This document shows, piece by piece, positions 8,891 through 15,443 of a stretch of 33,166 nt of DNA. The notes under the pieces are model-generated. The model had not been told where the DNA came from and ran no database searches. It saw only the letters and a program-made list of their open reading frames with translations. This DNA comes from CAZIRO01 sp964541595 (GTDB lineage Bacteria; Acidobacteriota; HRBIN11). A program made the position numbers and the translations under genes. The stretch is from positions 1 through 33,166 of the forward strand of contig CAZIRO010000009.1 of the NCBI GenBank assembly GCA_964541595.1. Reading direction: 5' to 3'. Positions within the stretch are counted from its first letter, which is position 1, and each line of letters starts with the position of its first letter.

Positions 8891-8967
8891 CGTATCAACC
8901 AGCCTTTGAGCAAATCAATCAATGCGGGATTGAGCAATGCCTCGATGACGATCAGCAATACGGTCAC
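8887..8967 (-). other. 26-residue hydrophobic ORF coupled to moaA (possible fragment)
   Basis: Reading GTG 8967 to TGA 8887 gives a single predicted membrane helix (VTVLLIVIEALLNPALIDLL) ending KGWLIR. Its stop overlaps the moaA start by ATGA, so ribosomes could be passed on to moaA. It is in the same frame as the small ORF at 9142-9315, separated by two repeats and several stops. The two pieces could be the coiled-coil and membrane parts of a once-continuous small protein; this is inference. It may equally be non-functional. Confidence 0.3.
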
Positions 8968-8985
8968 CCCCCGCAGTGAGCCGTA

Positions 8986-9061
8986 ATGGGACACAGATAC
9001 ACGCAGACGTCCGCAGATCAGGAAACCTATCTGCACGCATCCGCGTCCATCTGTGTCCCAT
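8986..9061. repeat. imperfect long palindrome, ACAGAT/ACGCAGA type
   Basis: Outer arms ATGGGACACAGAT (8986-8998) and ATCTGTGTCCCAT (9049-9061) are perfectly complementary (13 bp). The inner arms, with degenerate units such as ACGCAGA and CGCAGAT, pair imperfectly around the loop AGGAAACCT. The RNA would form a long hairpin. It lies upstream of the moaA reading direction and is unrelated in sequence to the GGTNTC element family. Confidence 0.7.
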
Positions 9062-9062
9062 C

Positions 9063-9125
9063 CCCTCAACCTCCGGCACCTCTTTCGTCACTTCACTTTG
9101 GAAATGAACCACTAAAAGCTGACAT
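9063..9125. repeat. short degenerate GAAGTGACGAAAG repeat
   Basis: On the minus strand this stretch reads GAAGTGACGAAAGAGGTGCC. The same 15-mer GAAGTGACGAAAGAG occurs at 24841-24855, where it heads a longer purine-rich tract. It directly abuts the palindrome at 8986-9061 and is not coding. Confidence 0.45.
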
Positions 9126-9141
9126 CCGGGCACCAAACTCC

Positions 9142-9315
9142 TCATTTACTGATTTTTTTACTGACCAGTCGTGCAAGGAGCTCATCCCGCACCTGTGCCC
9201 AGCGCACGGTCGTTGCCGTTTCGACGGCGGCTTCGAGACCCCGCACGACCTTTCGTGCACGCGCTTTACCCGGCGCGTCCTTCAGTGCCTCATAGACGTC
9301 GATCGGCAGGCTCAT
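9142..9315 (-). CDS. small hypothetical protein, helical
   Basis: A 57-residue ORF reading MSLPIDVYEALKDAPGKARA and ending ELLARLVSKKISK. It starts at ATG 9315 with GGAGG at 9321-9325, a strong ribosome-binding site with 5-nt spacing. The opening (LPIDVYEALKDA followed by a charged amphipathic helix) resembles the N-terminus of small coiled-coil proteins of the DUF1640 kind, which usually continue into a C-terminal membrane helix. Here the frame stops early and a hydrophobic helix in the same frame appears at 8887-8967. It may be a truncated gene or a genuine short protein. A promoter lies just upstream. Confidence 0.55.
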   Translation of the reverse strand: MSLPIDVYEALKDAPGKARARKVVRGLEAAVETATTVRWAQVRDELLARLVSKKISK

Positions 9316-9347
9316 GAGTGCCTCCGGTGTCGTGAGCCATCATGTAT

Positions 9348-9375
9348 AGTGTATCCGGACGGCGAGTTTTGCAAA
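9348..9375 (-). promoter_or_regulatory. possible promoter of the small ORF-moaA-menG group
   Basis: On the minus strand TTTGCA (9370-9375) and TACACT (9348-9353) are spaced by 16 bp, 33 bp upstream of the ATG at 9315. TTGATT (9374-9379) is an alternative -35 with a longer spacer. The -35 is 11 bp from the end of repeat copy 2. Confidence 0.4.
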
Positions 9376-9386
9376 TCAAAGCCTCT

Positions 9387-9651
9387 CCGAAATCGGGACA
9401 GGCCATGGGACACCGTGGGTCCCCGTGCGGTCATGCGCTATCCCCGGCCCATGGGATGCCCCGTCCCCGGTCTTCCGTCTCCTGTCGCAAATACCTGCCA
9501 CCGGAATACCCGACACATGGGACCCGACACCCGACACATGGGACCTGAGACCTGGGACCTGAGACCCGCCACCCGGGGCCGGAGACCGGTGGCCACCGGC
9601 ACACCGGTGGATCCGGTGGTGCGCATGTCCCATGGCCTGTCCCGATCCCAG
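9387..9651 (-). mobile_element. MITE-like repeat element, copy 2 (type A), with 9-bp direct repeats
   Basis: The ends CCGAAATCGGGACAGG and CCTGTCCCGATCCCAG are inverted repeats, and the 21 bp ATCGGGACAGGCCATGGGACA at the left are matched at the right. The core carries NGGTNTC heptamers on the minus strand (about 9501-9570). The 9-bp AAAGCCTCT flanks it on both sides (9378-9386 and 9652-9660), as expected for a target-site duplication. Directly after the right direct repeat comes another element-like left end, GAGATCGGGACGGGAAATGG (from 9661), which decays after about 9684. Confidence 0.75.
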
Positions 9652-9660
9652 AAAGCCTCT

Positions 9661-9780
9661 GAGATCGGGACGGGAAATGGGACATCGCGTGCTCCTGCAT
9701 GTGTGCCTGCGGTCCGGGGACGGGTCTCAGCCGCGCGGGTCCACAGGTATTCGTTTCACGGTATACGGCATCCATATTTT
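9661..9780. repeat. decayed second element end and spacer
   Basis: 9661-9683 repeats the terminal inverted-repeat sequence seen at 9391-9412. The rest, with scattered fragments such as GGGTCTCAG and CCACAGGTAT, looks like a decayed element. No gene is seen here. Confidence 0.45.
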
Positions 9781-11730
9781 TCATGCACGCATCGGTGCAG
9801 GTGTATCTTCCTGGTTGCGCAACACGATCACGGACACGTCATCCGGAAACTCCGTATGCCCCACCCATGCATACAGATCCTTGAGCAGGCATTCGAGGAT
9901 TGCCGCAGCGGACCGGTTGTGCATACACCATTCCTGCAGACGGGTTTTCAGTCGTTCCCGGCCGTATTCTGTCCCGTCTCCCGCGCGGGGCGCTTCCACC
10001 ACACCATCCGTATAGAGCATCAGGATACTCCCCGGCGGAAAGTGTACCAGCCGGGTCTCCCAGGACATCTCCGGGAGCGCGCCGATAATTGGTCCGGTGG
10101 GATGCAACTCCTGGAGTGTACCCTGTCGATACAGCAGGGCCGGTGGGTGTCCGGCGCAGGCGTAGAGAAACCGATGACTGCTCTGCAGGAAGGCCACGTA
10201 GAACAGTGTGGCAAACTGCTGGGGTTCCGTATGTTCGACGAGGTGTTCGTTCACCGTACGGAGCATCACGGAAATGTCTTCCGGATTGCGCAAAATGCGA
10301 TGTGAAAAGTGGAGCAATGCGTGCATATTCGCCATCAACAGACTGGCCGGCAACCCTTTACCAGCCACGTCCACGATGACGATCGCCAGGGACTCCGGTA
10401 AGACGAAGAAGTCATAGTAATCTCCGGCCAATCGCCGCGCAGGCAGAAGACGGGCGGCGACGTCCAGTCCCGGCCATTCCGGGATCTTTCGGGGGTATAA
10501 CCGCTGCTGCACCACACGTGCGATGTCGACCTCCCGTTCCAGTCGTTCTTTACTGACTTTTTCCTGAAACAGGTACGCCAGCGAATAACTCATCCGTTCG
10601 ATCCGCCGGGCGAGGTGGCCGAGTTGATCAGCATGACGGAAGGCGACTTCAACCGGGAAGTTCCCGTGGGCGATCTCGTCCACCCCCGTTTCGATGGCCT
10701 GGACGGCGTGTCCGATCCGGCGCGCGATCCGAACCCCGTTCCAGAGCAGACCGGCCATGGCTGTTCCAGTGATCAGCATGGTGGCAATGAATGCCCAACC
10801 GATGAAACGTACCGGCGCGTCCGTTGCGGTACGAGACTTGAAAGTCGCGCGAATGAGGTCGGTGACAGTGAACTCCATGCTCCAGAATACGGCGGGGCGG
10901 GTCCAGGCATAGGTATACACGGTGGATAACGCCCATACACCGGTCGACCCCGACGGATTGTTCAATGCCCATGATCGGTACGTGCATTCCGGCGTGGAAG
11001 GTGCGGCTGCCTCATCGCTCGCGGGAGGCCGGTATACCCGGAAAACCCGTTGCGGCCGGCCGCATGTGTTCGGGGTCAGTTCGGTCAGTCCGGGAGAGAT
11101 GTCCGGGTAGAAAATCCACGCGTGTGCAAAAGGAATGCGGAGCAAACGGCGCACCTGTTCCAGATCGGTCCGGAAGAGCCTGCTCCAGGTCAAGCGTCCC
11201 GGGTCCGTTTCCACCATGACCAGTACCGGGGTCCCGGCCGGTTGCATCCCCGGCAATGGACAGTCGTGCATCCATTCACGAAACAGGCGCGGGGGAACTG
11301 CCCATCGTCCCGGGTAGGTCCAGTAGTACCGGGGACGTACCGGCAGGCGGCAGTCACCGCATCGGATAGCATGCGCCTGTGTCATCGTGCATGTATACGC
11401 GCGGGTCATGCTGCGTGTAAACCACAGTTCCGCGTATGCGCGGGTGGCATGCGTGATGACGATCATCGCGAAGGCGAATACCAGCAGGATCCCCAGCAGG
11501 AGGCTCAAAATCAGCGGGAACAGCGCGCTCCGGATAAGGGTGCCGTATAGTTGCCGATCGATCCGCCACAGGCGGCGCCGTCGCCAGCGAATGTACGCAC
11601 GTAGCCCCACAAACAGAACGGCCACCAGTCCCGCGATCGCGAGTTCAAGCGAGACCCAGAACCCCACGATGATGGCGGTGCAACCGATGGCGAGCCAGAA
11701 TCCGGATTGTACGGGAATCCGTACACGCAT
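9781..11730 (-). CDS. membrane-bound PP2C/SpoIIE (RsbU-type) serine phosphatase with HAMP
   Basis: A 649-residue signalling protein. Two helices near the N-terminus (about residues 10-45) precede a third at about 68-95. A large extracytoplasmic segment (about 100-300) and a helix (about 305-330) follow. Next are a HAMP-like linker (RIARRIGHAVQAIETGVDEIAHG), a coiled-coil (EKVSKERLEREVDIARVVQQ) and the SpoIIE domain (AGDYYDFFVL, VDVAGKGLPASLLMANMHAL, FYVAF, YACAGHPPALL, LMLYTDGVVEA, FPDDVSVIVL). The Asp residues for metal binding are present. By family it dephosphorylates an anti-sigma-factor antagonist in response to an external signal; no partner is nearby. It starts 2 bp after the aminopeptidase stop, so translation is probably coupled. 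Confidence 0.9.
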   Translation of the reverse strand: MRVRIPVQSGFWLAIGCTAIIVGFWVSLELAIAGLVAVLFVGLRAYIRWRRRRLWRIDRQLYGTLIRSALFPLILSLLLGILLVFAFAMIVITHATRAYAELWFTRSMTRAYTCTMTQAHAIRCGDCRLPVRPRYYWTYPGRWAVPPRLFREWMHDCPLPGMQPAGTPVLVMVETDPGRLTWSRLFRTDLEQVRRLLRIPFAHAWIFYPDISPGLTELTPNTCGRPQRVFRVYRPPASDEAAAPSTPECTYRSWALNNPSGSTGVWALSTVYTYAWTRPAVFWSMEFTVTDLIRATFKSRTATDAPVRFIGWAFIATMLITGTAMAGLLWNGVRIARRIGHAVQAIETGVDEIAHGNFPVEVAFRHADQLGHLARRIERMSYSLAYLFQEKVSKERLEREVDIARVVQQRLYPRKIPEWPGLDVAARLLPARRLAGDYYDFFVLPESLAIVIVDVAGKGLPASLLMANMHALLHFSHRILRNPEDISVMLRTVNEHLVEHTEPQQFATLFYVAFLQSSHRFLYACAGHPPALLYRQGTLQELHPTGPIIGALPEMSWETRLVHFPPGSILMLYTDGVVEAPRAGDGTEYGRERLKTRLQEWCMHNRSAAAILECLLKDLYAWVGHTEFPDDVSVIVLRNQEDTPAPMRA

Positions 11731-11732
11731 GG

Positions 11733-13229
11733 TTACTGGGCTGCCGTATCCAGCACGAACTGAATGAGCGATCGCGTGCTGAAACCGGTGCCTCCCGGCG
11801 ACAGATAGTGCATTGCCTTATTCGCCCAGAACGGTCCGGCGATATCCAGATGGATCCACGGTTTGCCTTCGACAAACTCGTGCAGGAAGATGGCCCCCGT
11901 GATCGTACCGGCTTCACGTGCGTTCGAACTGTTTTTGATCGTGGCGATTTCACTTTTCATCAGTTCCCGATAGGTTTTCTCCAGCGGCAGGGGCCAGAAA
12001 GACTCCCCGGCGCGGCGGGCGGCGGCCAGAAAGGCGTCCTGCAGTTGCGTGTCGTTACTGAGCACGGCAGCCACCTGTGTGCCCAGTGCCACGACGGCTG
12101 CTCCCGTCAGTGTGGCAACGTCGATCAACCGGTCCACGCCCTGCCGTGCCGTGTATACCAGACCGTCCGCAAGAACAAGACGACCTTCCGCGTCCGTATT
12201 CGTGATTTCAATCGTTTTTCCGTTCATCGCGCGAACGACATCACCCGGACGCGATGCGCTCCCGGAGGGCATATTTTCCGCGCAACAGAGGACCCCGTGA
12301 ACTTCTACGGGGGGGTGTAATCGGGCAACGGCCCAGAGTGTGGCCAGGACGGCTGCAGCACCGGACATATCACCTTTCATGTCCTGCATGTATGACGTCG
12401 ATTTCAGGTTCAGACCGCCGCTGTCGAATGTGATGCCCTTACCAACCAGTCCGAGTACCGGCCCGTTCGGTGCGGATTCCGGACGATAGTGCAGATGGAT
12501 CATCCGGGGCGGACGGGCACTTCCGCGTCCCACGCTGAGAAATGCGCCCGCGCCGAGAGATTCCAGGGCGACTTCGTCATACACCCGGATGGCCAGACCG
12601 GACGCGTGTGCGTATGTTTCGGCGATTTCGGCAAATCGGGCGGGATACAGTTCGTTCGCCGGTTCATTGATGAGATCACGGGCAAGCACAACGGCGTCGA
12701 CCACGATATTGGCCGTCGATACCGCGGGTTCGACCCGTGCGGATTCGATTCCGGTCAACCACAGTGTTCGCAATGGAACCGGTTGGGGTTCCTCCGTTTC
12801 GGGCTGATACTTTCGGAATGTATACTGTCCGAGACGAATCCCCTCGACCACGGCCCGAACGCTCATCCACGGATCGTCATCCAGCGTGGGGATCCATACC
12901 GCCAGTTGGTGCACACGGTCACCCAGCAATATTCGACCCAGTGTGCCGCAACTCCTGCGCAGTGATTCCGTGGACGTTTCGCGCGCATTGTCTTCCAGAC
13001 CGACCACGTACAGGGGCACCCCATCCCGGTCGGGTAGCGGGATCGTGACCACGTCGTTGACTTTACCTTTCCATTTCTTCCGCTCCAGGACACGTGCGGG
13101 TACACCCTGATACCGGTGCACGAGAAAATTCCAGAGTTCCGGATCCGTCGGCTGGGATCCACGAAAAAACACGGCCACGGCGGCATCTTGAGGCAAATCC
13201 TCCCATCGGGTAAACGTTCGGACGTCCAT
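11733..13229 (-). CDS. pepA: leucyl aminopeptidase, M17 (cytosol aminopeptidase)
   Basis: A 498-residue two-metal exopeptidase removing N-terminal amino acids from peptides. The catalytic domain shows GKGITFDSGG (263-272, with Lys264 and Asp269 as expected metal and catalytic residues), MKGDMSGAA and NTDAEGRL (344-351), the family signature. The first about 160 residues are the M17 N-terminal domain. I chose ATG 13229, preceded by AAAGGAG with 8-nt spacing; an upstream start would add 36 residues unlike the family. It lies 104 bp downstream of the ThiS-like gene and 2 bp upstream of the phosphatase gene on the same strand. The symbol is by family; the substrate range is unknown. Confidence 0.93.
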   Translation of the reverse strand: MDVRTFTRWEDLPQDAAVAVFFRGSQPTDPELWNFLVHRYQGVPARVLERKKWKGKVNDVVTIPLPDRDGVPLYVVGLEDNARETSTESLRRSCGTLGRILLGDRVHQLAVWIPTLDDDPWMSVRAVVEGIRLGQYTFRKYQPETEEPQPVPLRTLWLTGIESARVEPAVSTANIVVDAVVLARDLINEPANELYPARFAEIAETYAHASGLAIRVYDEVALESLGAGAFLSVGRGSARPPRMIHLHYRPESAPNGPVLGLVGKGITFDSGGLNLKSTSYMQDMKGDMSGAAAVLATLWAVARLHPPVEVHGVLCCAENMPSGSASRPGDVVRAMNGKTIEITNTDAEGRLVLADGLVYTARQGVDRLIDVATLTGAAVVALGTQVAAVLSNDTQLQDAFLAAARRAGESFWPLPLEKTYRELMKSEIATIKNSSNAREAGTITGAIFLHEFVEGKPWIHLDIAGPFWANKAMHYLSPGGTGFSTRSLIQFVLDTAAQ

Positions 13230-13333
13230 CGTATCCGCTCCTTTTTTGCCGATATTCGGTTCCCAACCCCCCGTCCCGCGCCGGGACACCATAGCGGGTC
13301 CCGCATTCGGGGGATCCCCGTGACCGCCAGGGT

Positions 13334-13624
13334 TCACCGGAGTGCAGCATTCGGTTCGGGAATTGGGGGCTGCGTATCCGATACTGCCATCCCACCGGAA
13401 ACCGCACGGACGATTTCAACGCTGTCCCCGTCCCGGACCAGGGTCATTTCCCAGCGGTCGCGAGGGATCACATCAGCGTTTACGGCCACGGCAATCCCCT
13501 GGGGCGGCACGTCGATCTGAAGGGCATTCAATAGATCCCGAATACTCATGGGTCGTTCAAACGTGCGCCATTCTCCGTTCACCCGAACCCGTATTGCCGT
13601 TCCAGATGATGCGGACATACGCAT
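13334..13624 (-). CDS. thiS: ThiS-like sulfur carrier with residues after the Gly-Gly
   Basis: A 96-residue beta-grasp protein. RVRVNGEWRTFE, SIRDLLNAL, VAVNADVIPRDRW and VRDGDSVEIVRAVSGG match ThiS, which as a C-terminal thiocarboxylate donates sulfur to thiazole synthesis. In ThiS the Gly-Gly is the very end; here it is at 77-78 and 18 further residues follow (MAVSDTQPPIPEPNAALR). It would need proteolytic trimming to be activated, or it is not a conventional carrier. The start at 13624 has GAGG 5 nt upstream; ATG 13618 is an alternative. It is the first gene of the thiS-aminopeptidase-phosphatase group; no thiG, thiF or thiazole gene is in view. Confidence 0.75.
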   Translation of the reverse strand: MRMSASSGTAIRVRVNGEWRTFERPMSIRDLLNALQIDVPPQGIAVAVNADVIPRDRWEMTLVRDGDSVEIVRAVSGGMAVSDTQPPIPEPNAALR

Positions 13625-13670
13625 ACCTCAGCACCGGGAAGGTGGGTATCTCGCTTTTGGGTTTGGCTTT

Positions 13671-13699
13671 ATTTTACAATAAATCCGGTGCAATGCGTA
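13671..13699 (-). promoter_or_regulatory. weak promoter candidate upstream of the ThiS-like gene
   Basis: On the minus strand TAAAAT (13671-13676) lies 17 bp from TACGCA (13694-13699), a poor -35. The region around 13670-13685 is the only AT-rich stretch nearby. The -35 edge is 11 bp from repeat copy 3, the same spacing as at other copies. Confidence 0.3.
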
Positions 13700-13710
13700 G
13701 GGACGGGGAT

Positions 13711-13903
13711 CTGAGATCGGGACGGGAAGTGGGACAGGGGATGCACCGGATGCGCGGATGGCCCGGTTGATACCGGGGGTCGGGGCGCAGGTCTCAGGTC
13801 CCAGGTGTCAGGTGTTCGGTGGCAGGTGGCAGCGCATCCTGGTTGACGGGTTATCGCGGGGTCCATTGGGACACGGTGTGTCCCATTGCCTGTTCCGATT
13901 TCA
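13711..13903 (+). mobile_element. MITE-like repeat element, copy 3 (type B), with 9-bp direct repeats
   Basis: It begins CTGAGATCGGGACGGG and ends TGTTCCGATTTCA. The core has CAGGTCTCAGGTCCCAGG-type heptamers, followed by the type-B block TTGACGGGTTATCGCGGGGT (about 13842-13861). GACGGGGAT occurs immediately outside both ends (13702-13710 and 13904-13912). As at copy 2, the right direct repeat is followed at once by another element end, CTGAGATCCGGGACAGG (13913-13929). Confidence 0.75.
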
Positions 13904-13972
13904 GACGGGGATCTGAGATCCGGGACAGGAGCAGATGTCCGGGAGGACGAATCCACCATCTGTTTGAATCAC

Positions 13973-15409
13973 ATGGTGCGGGAACCGTCGATCTGTTTTC
14001 GGCATCCGGAACGTATCGCACGACGCCGGTGCTACTACTGTCGCCGGTGGATCTGTCCGCGCTGTCAGTACCGCAGGTCCCATCATATCTTCTGTCGTGC
14101 GACGTGTTATTACCGGTGGTGGGGGATCGATCGGTTCGAACGGGCGCGACGCTGGAGACGTGCACATGCCGTCTGGCTGGCCACCGTTGGCGTGACCGTA
14201 TGGGTGGGGTGGGCCATCCTGATCGGGTTGCACTTCTGGCATCGTGCACTGGACGAAATGATCCGCACGTACCGGACCGCCGGGCTGCCGGTCCCCCGGG
14301 TGTCCGGCAGCCGGGACCGTACACCGATTCCCGGTATACGCATTACACGACCGGCGTTTGGTGCACGGGTTCCCGCGGGAGTGATCGTTATCGAGGGACG
14401 GGCACCCGCCCACTGTGATCTGGTGCTGTGGCTGAACGGCGAACCCTTTGCGACATCCACAACCGACGCCACCGGATGGTTTATCTTTCGCAACGTGCCG
14501 TTGCTGGACGATGACAACCTGTTTCAAATTCAGGCACGTTTACCGGACGGAAACGAGATATACTCCCCGGCGGTTATCGTGTACCGGATTCATCCCCGGG
14601 CGCGGACACGTCAGCGATATGTCCAGCGCAGTCCGGACAACCTGATCCGCGGGAATCCGGAGATCCCCGAAATTGCGTTGACGTTCGACGGGCACCTGTC
14701 CGATCGGGATGTACTCGATCTGATCGCCTGGGTCGAGCGTGCCCGTATACCGGTGACCGTGTTCCTCACGGGGACGTTCATCCGGCGTTTTCCGGAGTCC
14801 ACGCGTGCACTGGCCCAAAGCCCATGGATCGAAGTCGGCAATCACACGCTGCACCATCGACACCTGACGACGTTCGACACGGATCACCGACAGGTCACCC
14901 GGACGGATCTGGACCGGATGTCCCTGCAACATGAACTGATCGAAACGGCACGCCTGTTTCGCCAGGTGACCGGCGTTTCGATGGCCCCGCTCTGGCGCGC
15001 ACCGTACGGCGAACATAATACGGAAATCCGCGCCTGGGCCGGTGAACTCGGGTATACGCATGTGGCGTGGACGGTCACGCGGGATTGGTCCCTGGATACG
15101 ATGGACTGGATCGACGATCCGTCCGATCCGCGTTATCGACCCGCACGCGCGATCCTGGAACGGATCCTGCGCATTGCAGATACGCTGCCGCGCGGGATAG
15201 CCGGGGGCATTGTCTTGATGCATCTGGGCACCCGACGGCCCCGGGGGGATCGGATGATCGACGTCTTACCGGATCTGGTGGCGCAGTTGCAGCAACGCGG
15301 CTACCGATTCGTACGGGTGTCCACGTTATTGCGCCATCTGCGGGGTACGGGTCTCCGGACAGTGGTACACACCACACCGCGCATGGTGAAAGAGCGTATC
15401 GCGAGGTGA
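13973..15409 (+). CDS. zinc-finger/TM/Ig-like/polysaccharide deacetylase fusion
   Basis: A 478-residue protein. Residues 8-41 form a B-box-like zinc finger (Cys8, His11, Cys20, Cys23, Cys28, Cys31, His37 or His38, Cys41). One membrane helix lies at about 67-88. A domain at about 122-206 resembles bacterial Ig-like folds (ITRPAFGARVPAGVIVIEGRAP). The C-terminal half is a NodB deacetylase: TFDG (237-240), HTLHH (291-295), RAPYGEHN (around 340), AWTVTRDW and IVLMHLG. The first motif has TFDG rather than the usual TFDDG, but the Asp and both His of the metal site are present. By family it would remove acetyl groups from envelope glycans outside the membrane. The ATG has no clear ribosome-binding site; upstream in-frame sequence comes from repeat copy 3. 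Confidence 0.8.
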   Translation: MVREPSICFRHPERIARRRCYYCRRWICPRCQYRRSHHIFCRATCYYRWWGIDRFERARRWRRAHAVWLATVGVTVWVGWAILIGLHFWHRALDEMIRTYRTAGLPVPRVSGSRDRTPIPGIRITRPAFGARVPAGVIVIEGRAPAHCDLVLWLNGEPFATSTTDATGWFIFRNVPLLDDDNLFQIQARLPDGNEIYSPAVIVYRIHPRARTRQRYVQRSPDNLIRGNPEIPEIALTFDGHLSDRDVLDLIAWVERARIPVTVFLTGTFIRRFPESTRALAQSPWIEVGNHTLHHRHLTTFDTDHRQVTRTDLDRMSLQHELIETARLFRQVTGVSMAPLWRAPYGEHNTEIRAWAGELGYTHVAWTVTRDWSLDTMDWIDDPSDPRYRPARAILERILRIADTLPRGIAGGIVLMHLGTRRPRGDRMIDVLPDLVAQLQQRGYRFVRVSTLLRHLRGTGLRTVVHTTPRMVKERIAR

Positions 15410-15422
15410 TGCCACGTGGCAT
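15409..15422. terminator. 14-bp perfect palindrome between convergent genes
   Basis: ATGCCACGTGGCAT is self-complementary over its whole length and lies between the deacetylase stop and the regulator stop. There is no loop of usable size and no T-run, so it is a doubtful intrinsic terminator; a protein-binding dyad is equally possible. Confidence 0.25.
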
Positions 15423-15443
15423 ATTTCGGTCGGGACCCACCGC

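Noticed and set aside
8986..10305. 439-residue plus-strand ORF
   Set aside because: It runs antisense to the phosphatase and through repeat copy 2 and the palindrome; the translation is low-complexity repeat sequence without any domain.
13711..13930. TPP riboswitch upstream of the ThiS-like gene, suggested by CTGAGA
   Set aside because: The CTGAGA is part of the element ends and is repeated at genes unrelated to thiamine. The rest of the TPP aptamer is absent.
13886..13972. Longer N-terminus of the deacetylase starting in repeat copy 3
   Set aside because: The extra residues (MPVPISDGDLRSG) come from the element end, and the zinc finger begins after ATG 13973. The same reasoning removed repeat-derived N-termini at 4391, 20371 and 22565.
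15409..15422. Strong intrinsic terminator
   Set aside because: The palindrome has no loop or T-run; it is kept only as a low-confidence site.
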